Source: JAMHWF01 sp964371405
GTDB taxonomy: Bacteria; Pseudomonadota; Gammaproteobacteria; Burkholderiales; Burkholderiaceae_C
Reading direction: 5' to 3'
DNA: 64,000 nucleotides
Assembly: GCA_964371405.1 (NCBI GenBank)
Contig: CAYJLV010000006.1
Span: 1-64,000, forward strand
Part shown: positions 53,851 through 62,882 of the stretch, in pieces
How positions within the stretch are numbered: the stretch's first letter is position 1
Layout: each line of letters opens with the position of its first letter
The notes under the pieces: generated by a model
What the model saw: the letters and a program-made list of their open reading frames with translations, nothing else
Databases searched by the model: none
Told to the model about the DNA's origin: nothing
Position numbers and translations under genes: made by a program

Positions 53851-55860
53851 ATGATCCCCTCCTTCGCTGGCAGCCTCGATGCACTCGGCAGCTGGCGTCA
53901 CGCGCTGACGCAGCGCCTCGACGAGATCGCGAGCTACCTCGTCGAGCACGAGCTGCTCGACGAAGTGGCCTGCGACATGCTCGATTCGCTGCGCAGCCGG
54001 CTCGCCACCGAGAAGCTGGTGCTGGCCTTCGTTGCCGAGTTCTCGCGCGGCAAGTCGGAGCTGATCAACGCCATCTTCTTCGCCGATGTCGGCCGCCGCG
54101 TGCTGCCGGCCACCCCGGGGCGCACGACGATGTGTCCCGTCGAGCTCGGCTACGACGCCGAAGAACCGCCCAGCCTGGCGCTGCTGCCGATCGAGACGCG
54201 GCTCGACAGCCTGTCGCTGTCGGAGTTGCGCGCGCAGCCGCGCGTCTGGACGCTGCGCGAGTTGGCCGTCGACGCGCCGGAGGAGCTGGCGCGCGCGCTC
54301 GCCGAAGTCACGCGCACGCAGCGCGTCAGCGTGGACCGCGCACGCGAGCTCGGCTTCTGGGACGACGAGAAGCCGCAGGAAAACCCGCCGATCGAAGCCG
54401 GCCTGGTCGAGGTGCCGGTGTGGCGCCACGCGCTGATCAACTACCCGCACCCGCTGCTCAAGCGCGGCCTCGTCGTGCTCGATACTCCCGGGCTCAATGC
54501 GATCGGCGCCGAACCCGAGCTGACGCTGAGCCTGCTGCCCACGGCGCATGCCACCGTGTTCATCCTCGGCGCCGATGCCGGCGTCACCAAGTCCGATCTC
54601 GAGATCTGGCGCGACCACCTCGGCGGCCACGGCCGCGCGCGCTTTGTCGCGCTCAACAAGATCGATGCGCTGTTCGATCCTCTGACGCCCGTCGACATCG
54701 TGCAGCGCCAGATCGAGCGCCAGCGTCAGTCGACCGCCTCGACGCTCGGCGTCGACGTCGACCGCGTATTCCCGATCTCGGCGCGCCAGGCGCTCGCCGC
54801 GCGTGTCGAAGGCGACGACGAACTGCTGTTCACCAGCCGGCTGCCCGAGCTCGAGGCTGCCCTCGCGCTGCAGTTGCTGCCGCAGCGCCGGCAGGTGCTC
54901 GAGCAGGTGATCGTCGACGGAACGCAGCGCCTGCAGGCGCATGTGCTGCGGCGTCTCGCCGATCGGCGGCGCCAGATCGCCGAGCAGGTGCAGGAGTTGC
55001 GCGGCCTGCGCGGCAAGAGCAACGCCAAGGTGCGCACGATGCTGCAGCGTGTCGACGTCGAGACGGCCGAGTTCGAGCAGTGCACCGCGCGGCTGCACGC
55101 GATGCGCGCGGTGCACGGCCGCATGCTGCGCGAGGCGCTCTCCGACCTGTCGAGCGACGCGTTGCGCGACGAGGTCGCCGCGATGCAGGACGCCGTTGCC
55201 GCCTCGCTGATGAACCTCGGCGCCAAGCGCGCCTTCGCCTCGCTGTGCACGCGGCTGCGCGGCCTCGTCGGGCGGGCGCAGCAGCGCGGCGCCGAGATCC
55301 ACCAGATGCTGACGGCGTCGTTCACGTTGCTCAACACCGACTTCGGCTTCAGCCTGCAGCTGACGCCGCCGCCCGACTTCGACCGCTTCGTGCGCGAGCT
55401 CGACTCGCTCGAGCGCAACTACGTGCAGTACCTCGGCCTGTCGCGCGCGCTGCGCCTGGCGCAGCCCCGGTTCATGGAGCAGTTCCGCCGCATGCTGGTC
55501 TCGAAGCTGCGCGTCGTGTTCGAGAACGCCTCGGGCGAGCTCGAGCTGTGGAACAAGGCGGCGTCGGCCCAGGTCGACTCGCAGTTGCGCGAGCGCCGCC
55601 GCGCGTTCCGCCGCCGCCGCGAGGCGCTCGAGCGCATCCAGAGTGCTGCGGGCGAGCTCGAGCAGCGCATCGCCGAGTTCGAGTCGCAGGACGCACGCAT
55701 GCAGCAGTTCCAGGCGCGCGTCGGTGAGATGCTGCAGGAGCTGCGAGAGCAGCATTGCACCGCCGATTTCCTCGAGCTCGACCTCGATCTGCCGCTGCCG
55801 CCGCCCGCCGCGTCGAACGACGCCGAGGTCGAGCCCGTGCGCGCGACGGTCCACGCCTGA
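53851..55860 (+). CDS. Dynamin-like GTPase
   Basis: A 669-residue bacterial dynamin-family GTPase. The P-loop is AEFSRGKSELIN near residue 64, with Ala in place of the first glycine of G-x4-GKS. The G3 motif is VLDTPGL near 212, G4 is NKID near 270. The C-terminal 300 residues are long amphipathic helices, including a coiled-coil-like RRRREALERIQSAAGELEQR. No transmembrane segment is obvious. It lies between mutM and mutY, an arrangement common in Burkholderiales. Function unknown; membrane remodelling is inferred from the family. Confidence 0.88.
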   Translation: MIPSFAGSLDALGSWRHALTQRLDEIASYLVEHELLDEVACDMLDSLRSRLATEKLVLAFVAEFSRGKSELINAIFFADVGRRVLPATPGRTTMCPVELGYDAEEPPSLALLPIETRLDSLSLSELRAQPRVWTLRELAVDAPEELARALAEVTRTQRVSVDRARELGFWDDEKPQENPPIEAGLVEVPVWRHALINYPHPLLKRGLVVLDTPGLNAIGAEPELTLSLLPTAHATVFILGADAGVTKSDLEIWRDHLGGHGRARFVALNKIDALFDPLTPVDIVQRQIERQRQSTASTLGVDVDRVFPISARQALAARVEGDDELLFTSRLPELEAALALQLLPQRRQVLEQVIVDGTQRLQAHVLRRLADRRRQIAEQVQELRGLRGKSNAKVRTMLQRVDVETAEFEQCTARLHAMRAVHGRMLREALSDLSSDALRDEVAAMQDAVAASLMNLGAKRAFASLCTRLRGLVGRAQQRGAEIHQMLTASFTLLNTDFGFSLQLTPPPDFDRFVRELDSLERNYVQYLGLSRALRLAQPRFMEQFRRMLVSKLRVVFENASGELELWNKAASAQVDSQLRERRRAFRRRREALERIQSAAGELEQRIAEFESQDARMQQFQARVGEMLQELREQHCTADFLELDLDLPLPPPAASNDAEVEPVRATVHA

Positions 55861-55870
55861 GCCACGCTGC

Positions 55871-56887
55871 GTGAAGGGATCGATCGCGCCGCGTGTCGTC
55901 GCATGGCAGCGCGAGCACGGGCGCCATGCGCTGCCGTGGCAGGGCAGCCGCGACCCCTACCGCGTCTGGCTGTCGGAAGTGATGCTGCAGCAGACGCAGG
56001 TCGCGACGGTGCTCGGCTACTACGAGCGCTTCCTCGTGCGCTGGCCCGACGTCGCGGCGCTCGCAGCCGCGCCGCTCGACGATGTGCTCGCGCTGTGGAG
56101 CGGCCTGGGCTACTACAGCCGCGCGCGCAACCTGCACCGCTGCGCGCAGGCCGTCGTCGGCGAGCACGGCGGCGCCTTTCCGCGAACGAGCGCCGCGCTC
56201 GCCGCGCTGCCCGGCATCGGCCGCTCGACAGCGGCGGCGATCGCCGCGTTCTGCTGGGGCGAGCGCGTCGCCATCCTCGACGGCAACGTCAAGCGCGTGC
56301 TGACGCGCGTGCTCGGCTTCGACGGCGACCTGGCGCAGGGCGCCCAAGAGCGCGCACTGTGGGCGCGCGCCACCGAGTTGCTGCCGCAAGAGGGCATCGA
56401 GGCCTACACGCAAGGGCTGATGGACCTGGGCGCCGGTGTCTGCACGCCGAGGGCGCCGCAATGCCTGCTGTGCCCGCTCGTCGCGCTGTGCGCCGCCCGG
56501 CGTGACGGCGTGCCCGAGCGCTACCCCGTCAAGACGCGCACGCTGCGCCGCGGTCGGCGCGAGAACTGGTGGCTGTGGCTGCAGTGGCGTGGCCGGGTCT
56601 GGCTGCAGCAGCGCCCGCCGACGGGCGTCTGGGCAGGGCTGTGGACGCTGCCGCTCTACGACGCCGAGGCCGACGCGCTGGCGGTTGTGCGCCGCCTGGG
56701 CGCCGAGCCCGAGGCGCACGCGCCGATCGAGCATGCGCTGACGCACTTCGACTGGGTGCTGCATCCGCGCCGCGCTGTGCTCGCGCGCCGCCCGGCCGGG
56801 CCGTTGCCCGGCGCCGGCAAGTGGGTGCATCGCGATGAGCTCGGCGGCGTCGCGCTGCCGGCGCCGCTGCGGCGGCTGCTCAGCTGA
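55871..56887 (+). CDS. mutY: Adenine DNA glycosylase
   Basis: Removes adenine mispaired with 8-oxoguanine. The 338-residue product has the catalytic EVMLQQTQV segment, the HhH motif LPGIGRSTAAAIAAF, and the 4Fe-4S loop C-x6-C-x2-C-x5-C (CTPRAPQCLLCPLVALC). The NUDIX-like C-terminal domain recognises 8-oxoG. The GTG start lies ten bases after the GTPase gene. It converges with and overlaps the LON-domain gene by eight bases. Confidence 0.95.
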   Translation: MKGSIAPRVVAWQREHGRHALPWQGSRDPYRVWLSEVMLQQTQVATVLGYYERFLVRWPDVAALAAAPLDDVLALWSGLGYYSRARNLHRCAQAVVGEHGGAFPRTSAALAALPGIGRSTAAAIAAFCWGERVAILDGNVKRVLTRVLGFDGDLAQGAQERALWARATELLPQEGIEAYTQGLMDLGAGVCTPRAPQCLLCPLVALCAARRDGVPERYPVKTRTLRRGRRENWWLWLQWRGRVWLQQRPPTGVWAGLWTLPLYDAEADALAVVRRLGAEPEAHAPIEHALTHFDWVLHPRRAVLARRPAGPLPGAGKWVHRDELGGVALPAPLRRLLS

Positions 56888-57500
56888 CGACGCCCTTGCT
56901 GCGCAGGAATTCGTCGACCAGGCGCAGCCGCACCTGGGGGTCTTCGAGTTCCATCAGCTTTTGCTTGGCCGCGACCGGTATCGGCAGGATCTCGCACCAG
57001 CGGTTGGCGACCCAGCCGGCGTCGTCGAAGCGAAACGGTTCGAGGAACGGCGTCGAGCTCTGCGCGCGCAGCGTCGCGATCGCATTGGCCAGGCCGCGCA
57101 CCGTGCCGTGCAGCGCAGGCTCGGGCGCGACGACGGCGTCGTCGTCGACCAGCCGTGTGTCGCCGACCCACAGCCCGTCATCGCGCTGCCCGGCCGAGAG
57201 CAACTCGAAGCGCTGCGTCCCGCGGCAGCGCACCTGCAGGATGCCCGGCTGCAGGCTGTCGGCGTCCATCACGACGGCGATGACGCCGCGCGCCTCCAGG
57301 TCGATCGGCTGCTCGCTGCGCACCTCGGCGCCACGGCGCAGCGCCACGACGCCGAACGGGCTCTGCTCGCGCAGGCAGCGGCCGATCAGGTCGAGGTAGC
57401 GCGCCTCGAACACCTTCAGCCCGAGCAGCCCGCCGGGGAACAGCACGGTCTGCAGCGGAAACAGCGGCAGTGCCGCGAGGTCGGACGCGGCCGTCGTCAT
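56880..57500 (-). CDS. LON N-terminal substrate-binding-domain protein
   Basis: A 206-residue protein consisting only of the LON substrate-binding domain (PUA-like): LPLFPLQTVLFPGGLLGLKVFEARYLDLI at the N-terminus, then a helical C-terminal half. It has no AAA or protease domain. Function in bacteria is not known. Its ATG overlaps the rapZ stop, so it is translated with rapZ. Confidence 0.9.
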   Translation of the reverse strand: MTTAASDLAALPLFPLQTVLFPGGLLGLKVFEARYLDLIGRCLREQSPFGVVALRRGAEVRSEQPIDLEARGVIAVVMDADSLQPGILQVRCRGTQRFELLSAGQRDDGLWVGDTRLVDDDAVVAPEPALHGTVRGLANAIATLRAQSSTPFLEPFRFDDAGWVANRWCEILPIPVAAKQKLMELEDPQVRLRLVDEFLRSKGVVS

Positions 57501-58453
57501 GTCGCCTCTCGCGCGTCGATCTCGCGGTGGCGCACCAGCGCACCGGCGTGGTCGGAAAAGCGCCGCGCCAGCGTCTCGACGAAGTAGACCGAGCGGTGCT
57601 GGCCGCCGGTGCAGCCGATCGCCACGGTGACGTAGCTGCGCTGGTCGTCGGCGAGCGCGGGCAGCCAGCGGCGCATGAAGGCCTCGATCTGCGCGAGCAT
57701 GTCCGTCACGTCGGGCTGCGCCTCGAGGTAGGCGACGACATCGGCGTCGCGCCCCGTGAGCGGCCTGAGTTCGCGGATGTAGTGCGGGTTCGGCAGCATG
57801 CGCACGTCGAACACGTAGTCGGCATCGAGCGGCACGCCGTGCTTGAACGCGAACGACTCGAAGATCAGCGTCAGTGTCGACGGAGCGGCGCCGACCAGGT
57901 CGCGCATCCACAGTCGCAGCTGCGCCGGCCGCAACTGGCTGGTGTCGACGACGATCGACGCCTCGCGCAAGTCGGCGAGCAGTTCGCGCTCGAGCTCGAT
58001 GGCGTCGATCAGCCCGCGGTGCGGCGAGCGCCGATCTTCGCCGGCCGGCGACGCGGGCGGGCCGGCGGCAGCAGCCTCCTTGGACAGCGGGTGCGGGCGC
58101 CGCGTCTCCGAGAAGCGGCGCACCAGTGCGTCGGTGCTTGCGTCGAGGAAGACGGAGCGCACCGCGACGCCTTCGGCGCGCAGCTGCACCAGCAGCGGCA
58201 GCAGGTGCGGCAGCGAACCCGCGCTGCGCACGTCGACGGCGATCGCGACGCGGCTGTCGGCGCGCCGGCTGTTCAGGCGGAGGAAGTCGCGCAGCAGCTC
58301 GGGCGGCAGGTTGTCGACGCAGAAGAATCCCGCGTCCTCCAGCGCATGCAGCGCCACCGACTTGCCCGAGCCCGAGATGCCGGTGACGAGCACGACTTCG
58401 CGCGCGGCCTGAGCCGCTGCGCCGGCCGGCGGCTCGGGACGAGCCTCGCTCAC
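57497..58453 (-). CDS. rapZ: RNase adapter protein RapZ
   Basis: P-loop protein that in Escherichia coli targets the small RNA GlmZ for RNase E cleavage and so tunes glucosamine-6-phosphate synthesis. The 318-residue product has Walker A GISGSGKS near 27, Walker B-like VFLDAS, and the C-terminal RNA/ligand domain with GCTGGQHRSVY. The GTG start has a GGAGGA ribosome-binding site eight bases upstream. A low-complexity insertion (SKEAAAAGPPASPAGEDRRS) lies near 130. The LON gene is coupled to it. Confidence 0.94.
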   Translation of the reverse strand: MSEARPEPPAGAAAQAAREVVLVTGISGSGKSVALHALEDAGFFCVDNLPPELLRDFLRLNSRRADSRVAIAVDVRSAGSLPHLLPLLVQLRAEGVAVRSVFLDASTDALVRRFSETRRPHPLSKEAAAAGPPASPAGEDRRSPHRGLIDAIELERELLADLREASIVVDTSQLRPAQLRLWMRDLVGAAPSTLTLIFESFAFKHGVPLDADYVFDVRMLPNPHYIRELRPLTGRDADVVAYLEAQPDVTDMLAQIEAFMRRWLPALADDQRSYVTVAIGCTGGQHRSVYFVETLARRFSDHAGALVRHREIDAREAT

Positions 58454-58538
58454 CGGACGGTCCTCCGCGTTGCGTACCCCGCGTTCGCTGGCGTGCCTTC
58501 GTGCTGCGCACTGCGGCAGGAGGTCGACACAGGGCGTC

Positions 58539-60251
58539 TCATGCCTTCTTCCTGCCGCGCGCCGCCGGCGATGCCACGGCGGCTGCGCTGCCGATGGCGA
58601 GCATCTCCTGCGCGTGCGCGAGGCTGGGCGCCGACAGGCGCTCGCCGCCGAGCATGCGCGCGATCTCGGCGACGCGCGCCTCGCCGGCGACGGCTTGCAC
58701 GTCGCTCGTCGTCGCGCCGCGCTGCGTGGTCTTCGAGACGACCCCATGCCAGTCGGCGCAGGCCGCGACCTGCGGCAGGTGCGTGACGGCGAGCACCTGG
58801 CGCTCGGTGCCCAGGCGCTTCATCAGGCGGCCGACCGTCTCGGCCACGGCGCCGCCGACGCCGGCGTCGATCTCGTCGAAGATCAGCGTCGCGGCGCTCG
58901 CGTCGTCGCCTTGCCGGCACGTCGTCACGGCAACGGCCAGCGCGATGCGCGAGAGCTCGCCGCCCGACGCGACGCGCGCCAGCGGACGCGGCGTCGCGCC
59001 CGCATGCCCGGCGACGAGCAACTCCGCCGATTCGAGGCCGAACGACTGCGGCGCGTCCTGCGCGACGAGTTCGACCTCGAAGCGGCCGCCCGCCATGCCC
59101 AGCGTCTGCAGCGCCTGCGTCACGGCATCGGCCAGCCGCGGCGCGGCGGCGCGGCGCGCTTTCGAGGCTTGCGCGGCGAGGGCGTCGTAAGCCTTGCGCG
59201 CGGTCGCGACGACCTGTTCCAGCGCGTCGATGTCGGCTGCGGCATCGAGCCCGCGCAACTCGTCGCGCCAGCCGGCCAGGAGCGCCGGCAACTCGGCTGG
59301 AGGCCGGCGATGGCGGCGCGCCGCCGCCATCCAGGCCGACATGCGCTCGTCGAGTTCGCGCAGCCGCTCGGGCTCGGGCTCGGCATGGTGCAGGTAGCCG
59401 GCCAGCGTGTGCGCCGCGTCGCCGAGCTGCGCCTGCGCGCTGCGCAGCACATCGACGATAGGCGCGAGCTGCGCGTCGTAGCACGCCACCTCGGCCAGCG
59501 CATCGGCAGCGCGGCCGGCCAGCGTGTCGGCGCTCGCGTCGGCTTCGGAAACGGCTTCGAGCGCGGTGCGCGCTGCATCGATCAGCGCCTGCGCGTGCGA
59601 CAGACGCTGGTGCTCGGCGTCGAGCTGCTCCCACTCGCCTTCGGCCGGCGCGAGCTTGTCGATCTCGCCGATCTGCCACGCCAGCCGGTCGCGCTCGCGC
59701 GCCAGCTCGGCCTGGCGCGCCAGCGCCGCATCGCGCGCATCGAGCGCGGCGCGCCACGCGCTCCATGCGGCAGCGAGCGCAGCAGCGTCGACGCCGGCCT
59801 GCGCGTCGAGCAGCGCGCGCACCGCGACCGGCCGCGTCAGGCTCTGCCAGGCGTGCTGGCCGTGGATGTCGACGAGCGCGTCGGCGGCTTCGCGCAATTG
59901 CGCCAGTGTCGCCGCGCTGCCGTTGACCCAGGCGCGGCTGCGGCCCTGCGCGTCGACGGTGCGGCGCAGCAGCAGCCGCGTCGGGTCGTCGGCGTCGGGC
60001 TCGAAGCCGGCGTTATCGAGCCAGCTGCCGAGCGCCGCCGGCGCGTCGAACTCGGCCGTGATCTCGGTGCGCGTTGCGCCCTCGCGCACGACCGCCGCGT
60101 CGCCTCGACTGCCCAGCGCGAGCTGCAGCGCGTCGACGAGGATCGACTTGCCGGCGCCCGTCTCGCCCGTCAGCACGGAGAAACCGCCACCGAACTCGAC
60201 TTCCAGCGCGGGCACGATGACGAAGTCGCGCAGCGCGAGGCGCCTGAGCAT
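58539..60251 (-). CDS. recN: DNA repair protein RecN
   Basis: SMC-like ATPase for double-strand-break repair. The 570-residue product has Walker A GETGAGKS near 32, a long coiled-coil middle region, and C-terminal signature LSRIALAVAV with Walker B LIFDEIDAGVGG. Its ATG overlaps the nadK stop (TGATG). Order nadK-recN and hrcA divergent is the common betaproteobacterial arrangement. Confidence 0.96.
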   Translation of the reverse strand: MLRRLALRDFVIVPALEVEFGGGFSVLTGETGAGKSILVDALQLALGSRGDAAVVREGATRTEITAEFDAPAALGSWLDNAGFEPDADDPTRLLLRRTVDAQGRSRAWVNGSAATLAQLREAADALVDIHGQHAWQSLTRPVAVRALLDAQAGVDAAALAAAWSAWRAALDARDAALARQAELARERDRLAWQIGEIDKLAPAEGEWEQLDAEHQRLSHAQALIDAARTALEAVSEADASADTLAGRAADALAEVACYDAQLAPIVDVLRSAQAQLGDAAHTLAGYLHHAEPEPERLRELDERMSAWMAAARRHRRPPAELPALLAGWRDELRGLDAAADIDALEQVVATARKAYDALAAQASKARRAAAPRLADAVTQALQTLGMAGGRFEVELVAQDAPQSFGLESAELLVAGHAGATPRPLARVASGGELSRIALAVAVTTCRQGDDASAATLIFDEIDAGVGGAVAETVGRLMKRLGTERQVLAVTHLPQVAACADWHGVVSKTTQRGATTSDVQAVAGEARVAEIARMLGGERLSAPSLAHAQEMLAIGSAAAVASPAARGRKKA

Positions 60252-61123
60252 CAGACCACGCCCTCGTTCCAGCGCAGCTTGCGGCGCAGCGTCGCGTGGT
60301 AGCTCCAGCCGCGTGGATGCAGGAAGCGCACCTGGTGCGCCGAGCGGCGCACGCGAACGATGTCGCCGTGCAGCAGGCTGGCCAGCGAATGCATGTCGAA
60401 GTTGACGATGACCTGGTGGCCGGCGACGACTTCGATGCCGATCTCGCCGGTGTCGGGCAGCACGATCGGCCGGTTCGACAGCGTGTGCGGCGCGATCGGC
60501 ACCAGCGTCCAGGCCGCGACGCCGGGGTGCAGGATCGGCCCGCCGGCCGACATCGCATACGCCGTCGAGCCGGTCGGCGACGCGATGATCACGCCGTCGG
60601 CGCGCAGGTTGGCGACGAACTCGTCGCCGACATCGATCTTGAGCTCGACCATGCTGACCGTCGAGCGGCTGACGACGATGTCGTTGAGCGAGATGCCGGC
60701 GAAGATGCGCTCGCCGGCGCGCCAGACGTCGCCTTCGAGCATGGCGCGGTGCTCGATCTCGTAGTCGCCGGCGATCATCGGCGCGAGGGCTTCGCGGTAG
60801 TCCCCGATGGGGACGTCGGTGATGAAACCGAGCCGCCCCTGGTTGATGCCGACCAGCGGCACGTTGTGCGCGGCGAGCTGGCGCGCGATGCCGAGCATGG
60901 TGCCGTCGCCGCCGACGACGACGGCGAAGTCGCAGCGCCGGCCGAGGCCGGCGGCGTCGAAACTGGCGTACTGCGTCATGCCCGTGTTGCGCGCCGTCTC
61001 GCTTTCGAGCGACACCTCCAGCCCCTGTTGCACCAGGAACTGCGCCACCTCCTCGAGCACCGGGCGGATGCCCGGGGCGAGGTACTTGCCCACGAGCGCG
61101 GCATGTCGGAAGCGGCTTGCCAT
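60251..61123 (-). CDS. nadK: NAD kinase
   Basis: Phosphorylates NAD to NADP. The 290-residue product has the ATP motif VVGGDGTML, the NQGRLGFITD segment, and PTGSTAYAMSAGGPI. The ATG at 61123 begins MASRFRHAALVG, the usual N-terminus; upstream frame is a shadow of hrcA. It is divergent from hrcA across 69 bases, and overlaps recN. Confidence 0.96.
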   Translation of the reverse strand: MASRFRHAALVGKYLAPGIRPVLEEVAQFLVQQGLEVSLESETARNTGMTQYASFDAAGLGRRCDFAVVVGGDGTMLGIARQLAAHNVPLVGINQGRLGFITDVPIGDYREALAPMIAGDYEIEHRAMLEGDVWRAGERIFAGISLNDIVVSRSTVSMVELKIDVGDEFVANLRADGVIIASPTGSTAYAMSAGGPILHPGVAAWTLVPIAPHTLSNRPIVLPDTGEIGIEVVAGHQVIVNFDMHSLASLLHGDIVRVRRSAHQVRFLHPRGWSYHATLRRKLRWNEGVV

Positions 61124-61180
61124 GAGCGGGATTACACCACAGCGCCCCTGCGCGACAGGGTGCCGCAGCGGCCCCGCGCC

Positions 61181-61186
61181 TACAAT
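61181..61186 (+). promoter_or_regulatory. Candidate -10 box (TACAAT) before hrcA
   Basis: TACAAT stands six bases before the hrcA ATG. If used, the message would be nearly leaderless. No CIRCE-type inverted repeat is visible in the nadK-hrcA gap, and no good -35 box is seen. Confidence 0.25.
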
Positions 61187-61192
61187 GAAACC

Positions 61193-62215
61193 ATGCTGGA
61201 CGAGCGCGCCAAATCGTTGCTGAAGTCGCTGGTCGAACGCTACATCGCCGAGGGCCAGCCGGTCGGCTCGCGCACGCTGTCGCGGGCCTCGGGGCTCGAG
61301 CTCTCGCCTGCGACGATCCGCAATGTGATGGCTGACCTGGAAGATCTGGGGCTGATCGCCAGCCCGCACACCTCGGCCGGCCGAATCCCGACGGCCAAGG
61401 GCTACCGCATGTTCGTCGACATGATGCTGACGACGCGCTCGCCCGCTGCCGAGGCCGAGCCGGCGTTCGCCGGCGCGCAAAGCCGGCTCCAGCCCGACCA
61501 GCCGCAGCGCGTGATCGCCAGCGCGGCGCAGCTGCTGTCGAACCTGTCGAGCTTCGTCGGCGTCGTCACCGCGCCGCGCAAGGCGAGCGTGTTCCGCCAC
61601 ATCGAGTTCCTGCGGCTGGGCGAGAAGCGCATCCTCGTCATCATCGTCGCGCCCGACGGCGACGTGCAGAACCGCGTCATCTTCACCGCGCAGGACTACT
61701 CGCAGGCGCAGCTCGTCGAGGCGAGCAACTACCTGACGACGCACTACGCGGGCCTCGCGATCGAGGCCGTGCGCGAGCGGCTCAAGAGCGAGGTCGACGC
61801 ACTGCGCGGCGAGATCGCCGCGCTGATGCAGGCCGCCGTGCAGGCCGGCACCGAGATGGCCGAGCACCAGGAGCAGGTCGTCGTCTCGGGCGAGCGCAAC
61901 CTGCTCGCGGTGCAGGACTTCTCCGCCGACCTCGGCAGCCTGCGGCGCCTGTTCGACCTGTTCGAGCACAAGACGCAGCTGATGCGGCTGCTCGACGTTT
62001 CCAGCCGCGCCGAGGGCGTGCGCATCTATATCGGCGGCGAGAGCCGCGTCGTGCCGTTCGAGGAGCTGTCCGTCGTGGCGGCGCCCTACGAAGTCGACGG
62101 CCAGGTCGTCGGCACCGTCGGCGTGATCGGCCCGACGCGCATGGCATACGACCGCATGATCCAGATCGTCGACATCACCTCGCGGCTGATCGGCAATGCG
62201 CTGAGCCAGCGCTGA
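61193..62215 (+). CDS. hrcA: Heat-inducible transcription repressor HrcA
   Basis: Repressor of groE and dnaK operons that binds CIRCE sites. The 340-residue product begins MLDERAKSLLKSLVERYIAEG with a winged-helix domain (SPATIRNVMADLEDLGLI), followed by a GAF-like domain and the C-terminal VGVIGPTRMAYDRMI. It is divergent from nadK. CIRCE targets are not in this window. Confidence 0.96.
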   Translation: MLDERAKSLLKSLVERYIAEGQPVGSRTLSRASGLELSPATIRNVMADLEDLGLIASPHTSAGRIPTAKGYRMFVDMMLTTRSPAAEAEPAFAGAQSRLQPDQPQRVIASAAQLLSNLSSFVGVVTAPRKASVFRHIEFLRLGEKRILVIIVAPDGDVQNRVIFTAQDYSQAQLVEASNYLTTHYAGLAIEAVRERLKSEVDALRGEIAALMQAAVQAGTEMAEHQEQVVVSGERNLLAVQDFSADLGSLRRLFDLFEHKTQLMRLLDVSSRAEGVRIYIGGESRVVPFEELSVVAAPYEVDGQVVGTVGVIGPTRMAYDRMIQIVDITSRLIGNALSQR

Positions 62216-62224
62216 CGCGGCACC

Positions 62225-62230
62225 TACAAT
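62225..62230 (+). promoter_or_regulatory. Candidate -10 box (TACAAT) of tRNA-Met
   Basis: TACAAT is 18 bases before the mature tRNA 5' end, a plausible promoter distance. The expected -35 region falls at the end of hrcA and is weak. Confidence 0.4.
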
Positions 62231-62248
62231 CGCACGTCGCTTTCCTGC

Positions 62249-62325
62249 GGGCCGTTAGCTCAGTTGGTCAGAGCAGAGGACTCATAATCCTTTGGTCGCT
62301 GGTTCGAGCCCAGCACGGCCTACCA
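62249..62325 (+). tRNA. tRNA-Met (anticodon CAT, elongator type)
   Basis: 77 bases with encoded CCA. Arms: GGGCCGT/ACGGCCT, D arm GCTC-AGTTGGTCA-GAGC, anticodon arm GAGGA-CTCATAA-TCCTT, T arm GCTGG-TTCGAGC-CCAGC. The first acceptor pair is G-U. It resembles elongator tRNA-Met; tRNA-Ile with modified CAT is a less likely alternative. Confidence 0.9.
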
Positions 62326-62416
62326 AAATGCTTCCAGCTGCCAAGGGCAGCCCCCCGGCTGTACCGGGTCGAGGAAGGGCACCTGATGTCCGACCAAGTT
62401 CCCATAATGCTGGCGA

Positions 62417-62521
62417 TACGGCGAGCACCTGCGGCACGGTCGTCAGCATCGTGATCACGCTGAGCACGCGCAGGAATTTCTCCAGTCCGCTCGGCGCCGG
62501 CGTCCCCGGCACGACGGTCAC
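62417..62521 (-). pseudogene. Truncated PQ-loop (SemiSWEET-like) membrane protein remnant
   Basis: Minus-strand frame encoding SGLEKFLRVLSVITMLTTVPQVLAV and then losing similarity. The hydrophobic helix with VPQ resembles the first helix of SemiSWEET/PQ-loop transporters, which are about 80-90 residues with three helices. Here only the first helix is left; the frame then runs through the tRNA. The 5' end is intact, the rest seems deleted about 90 bases from the tRNA end. Identification is from memory and is tentative. Confidence 0.35.
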
Positions 62522-62563
62522 GGCCGGTCAGTCGGCAGGCAGCATCGTCATCGCGGACCCGCT

Positions 62564-62794
62564 TCACGCGGTGTGGCCCGGCGGCGGTGTCCGTGGCGTG
62601 ACGAACCGCTCCACGACATCCGTCGATGCCGAGTCCGCGCGTGTCGCCGCCTTCGCACGCGCGGCCATGGGACGCTCGATCCGAATCTCCGTGGTATCGA
62701 GGGGCATGAACACGGCGATCGGATCGCTCGCCGGAAACGTCATTTCCAGCGCGTCGTCAAGCGAGCTGTCGAGTCGGTCCGCGATGGCACTCAT
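62564..62794 (-). CDS. Small conserved-looking protein of unknown function
   Basis: A 76-residue protein with a GAAGGAT ribosome-binding site before the ATG. The central segment DDALEMTFPASDPIAVFMP looks like a conserved motif that I recall from short proteobacterial hypotheticals. The C-terminal half is basic then proline-rich. No domain is assigned. It shares its direction with the DUF488 gene upstream. Confidence 0.6.
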   Translation of the reverse strand: MSAIADRLDSSLDDALEMTFPASDPIAVFMPLDTTEIRIERPMAARAKAATRADSASTDVVERFVTPRTPPPGHTA

Positions 62795-62882
62795 GAGAAT
62801 CCTTCGATCAAAGAGGCCTGAATTGGAAGCGGGCAGCCGCGGCAGATCGCCACATGAGCCTGATGAGCATCAGGAGTGCTGG

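Noticed and set aside
62268..62325. Frame ending GRAGLEPATKGL read through tRNA-Met
   Set aside because: This peptide is a well-known artefact of translating a tRNA gene on its opposite strand.
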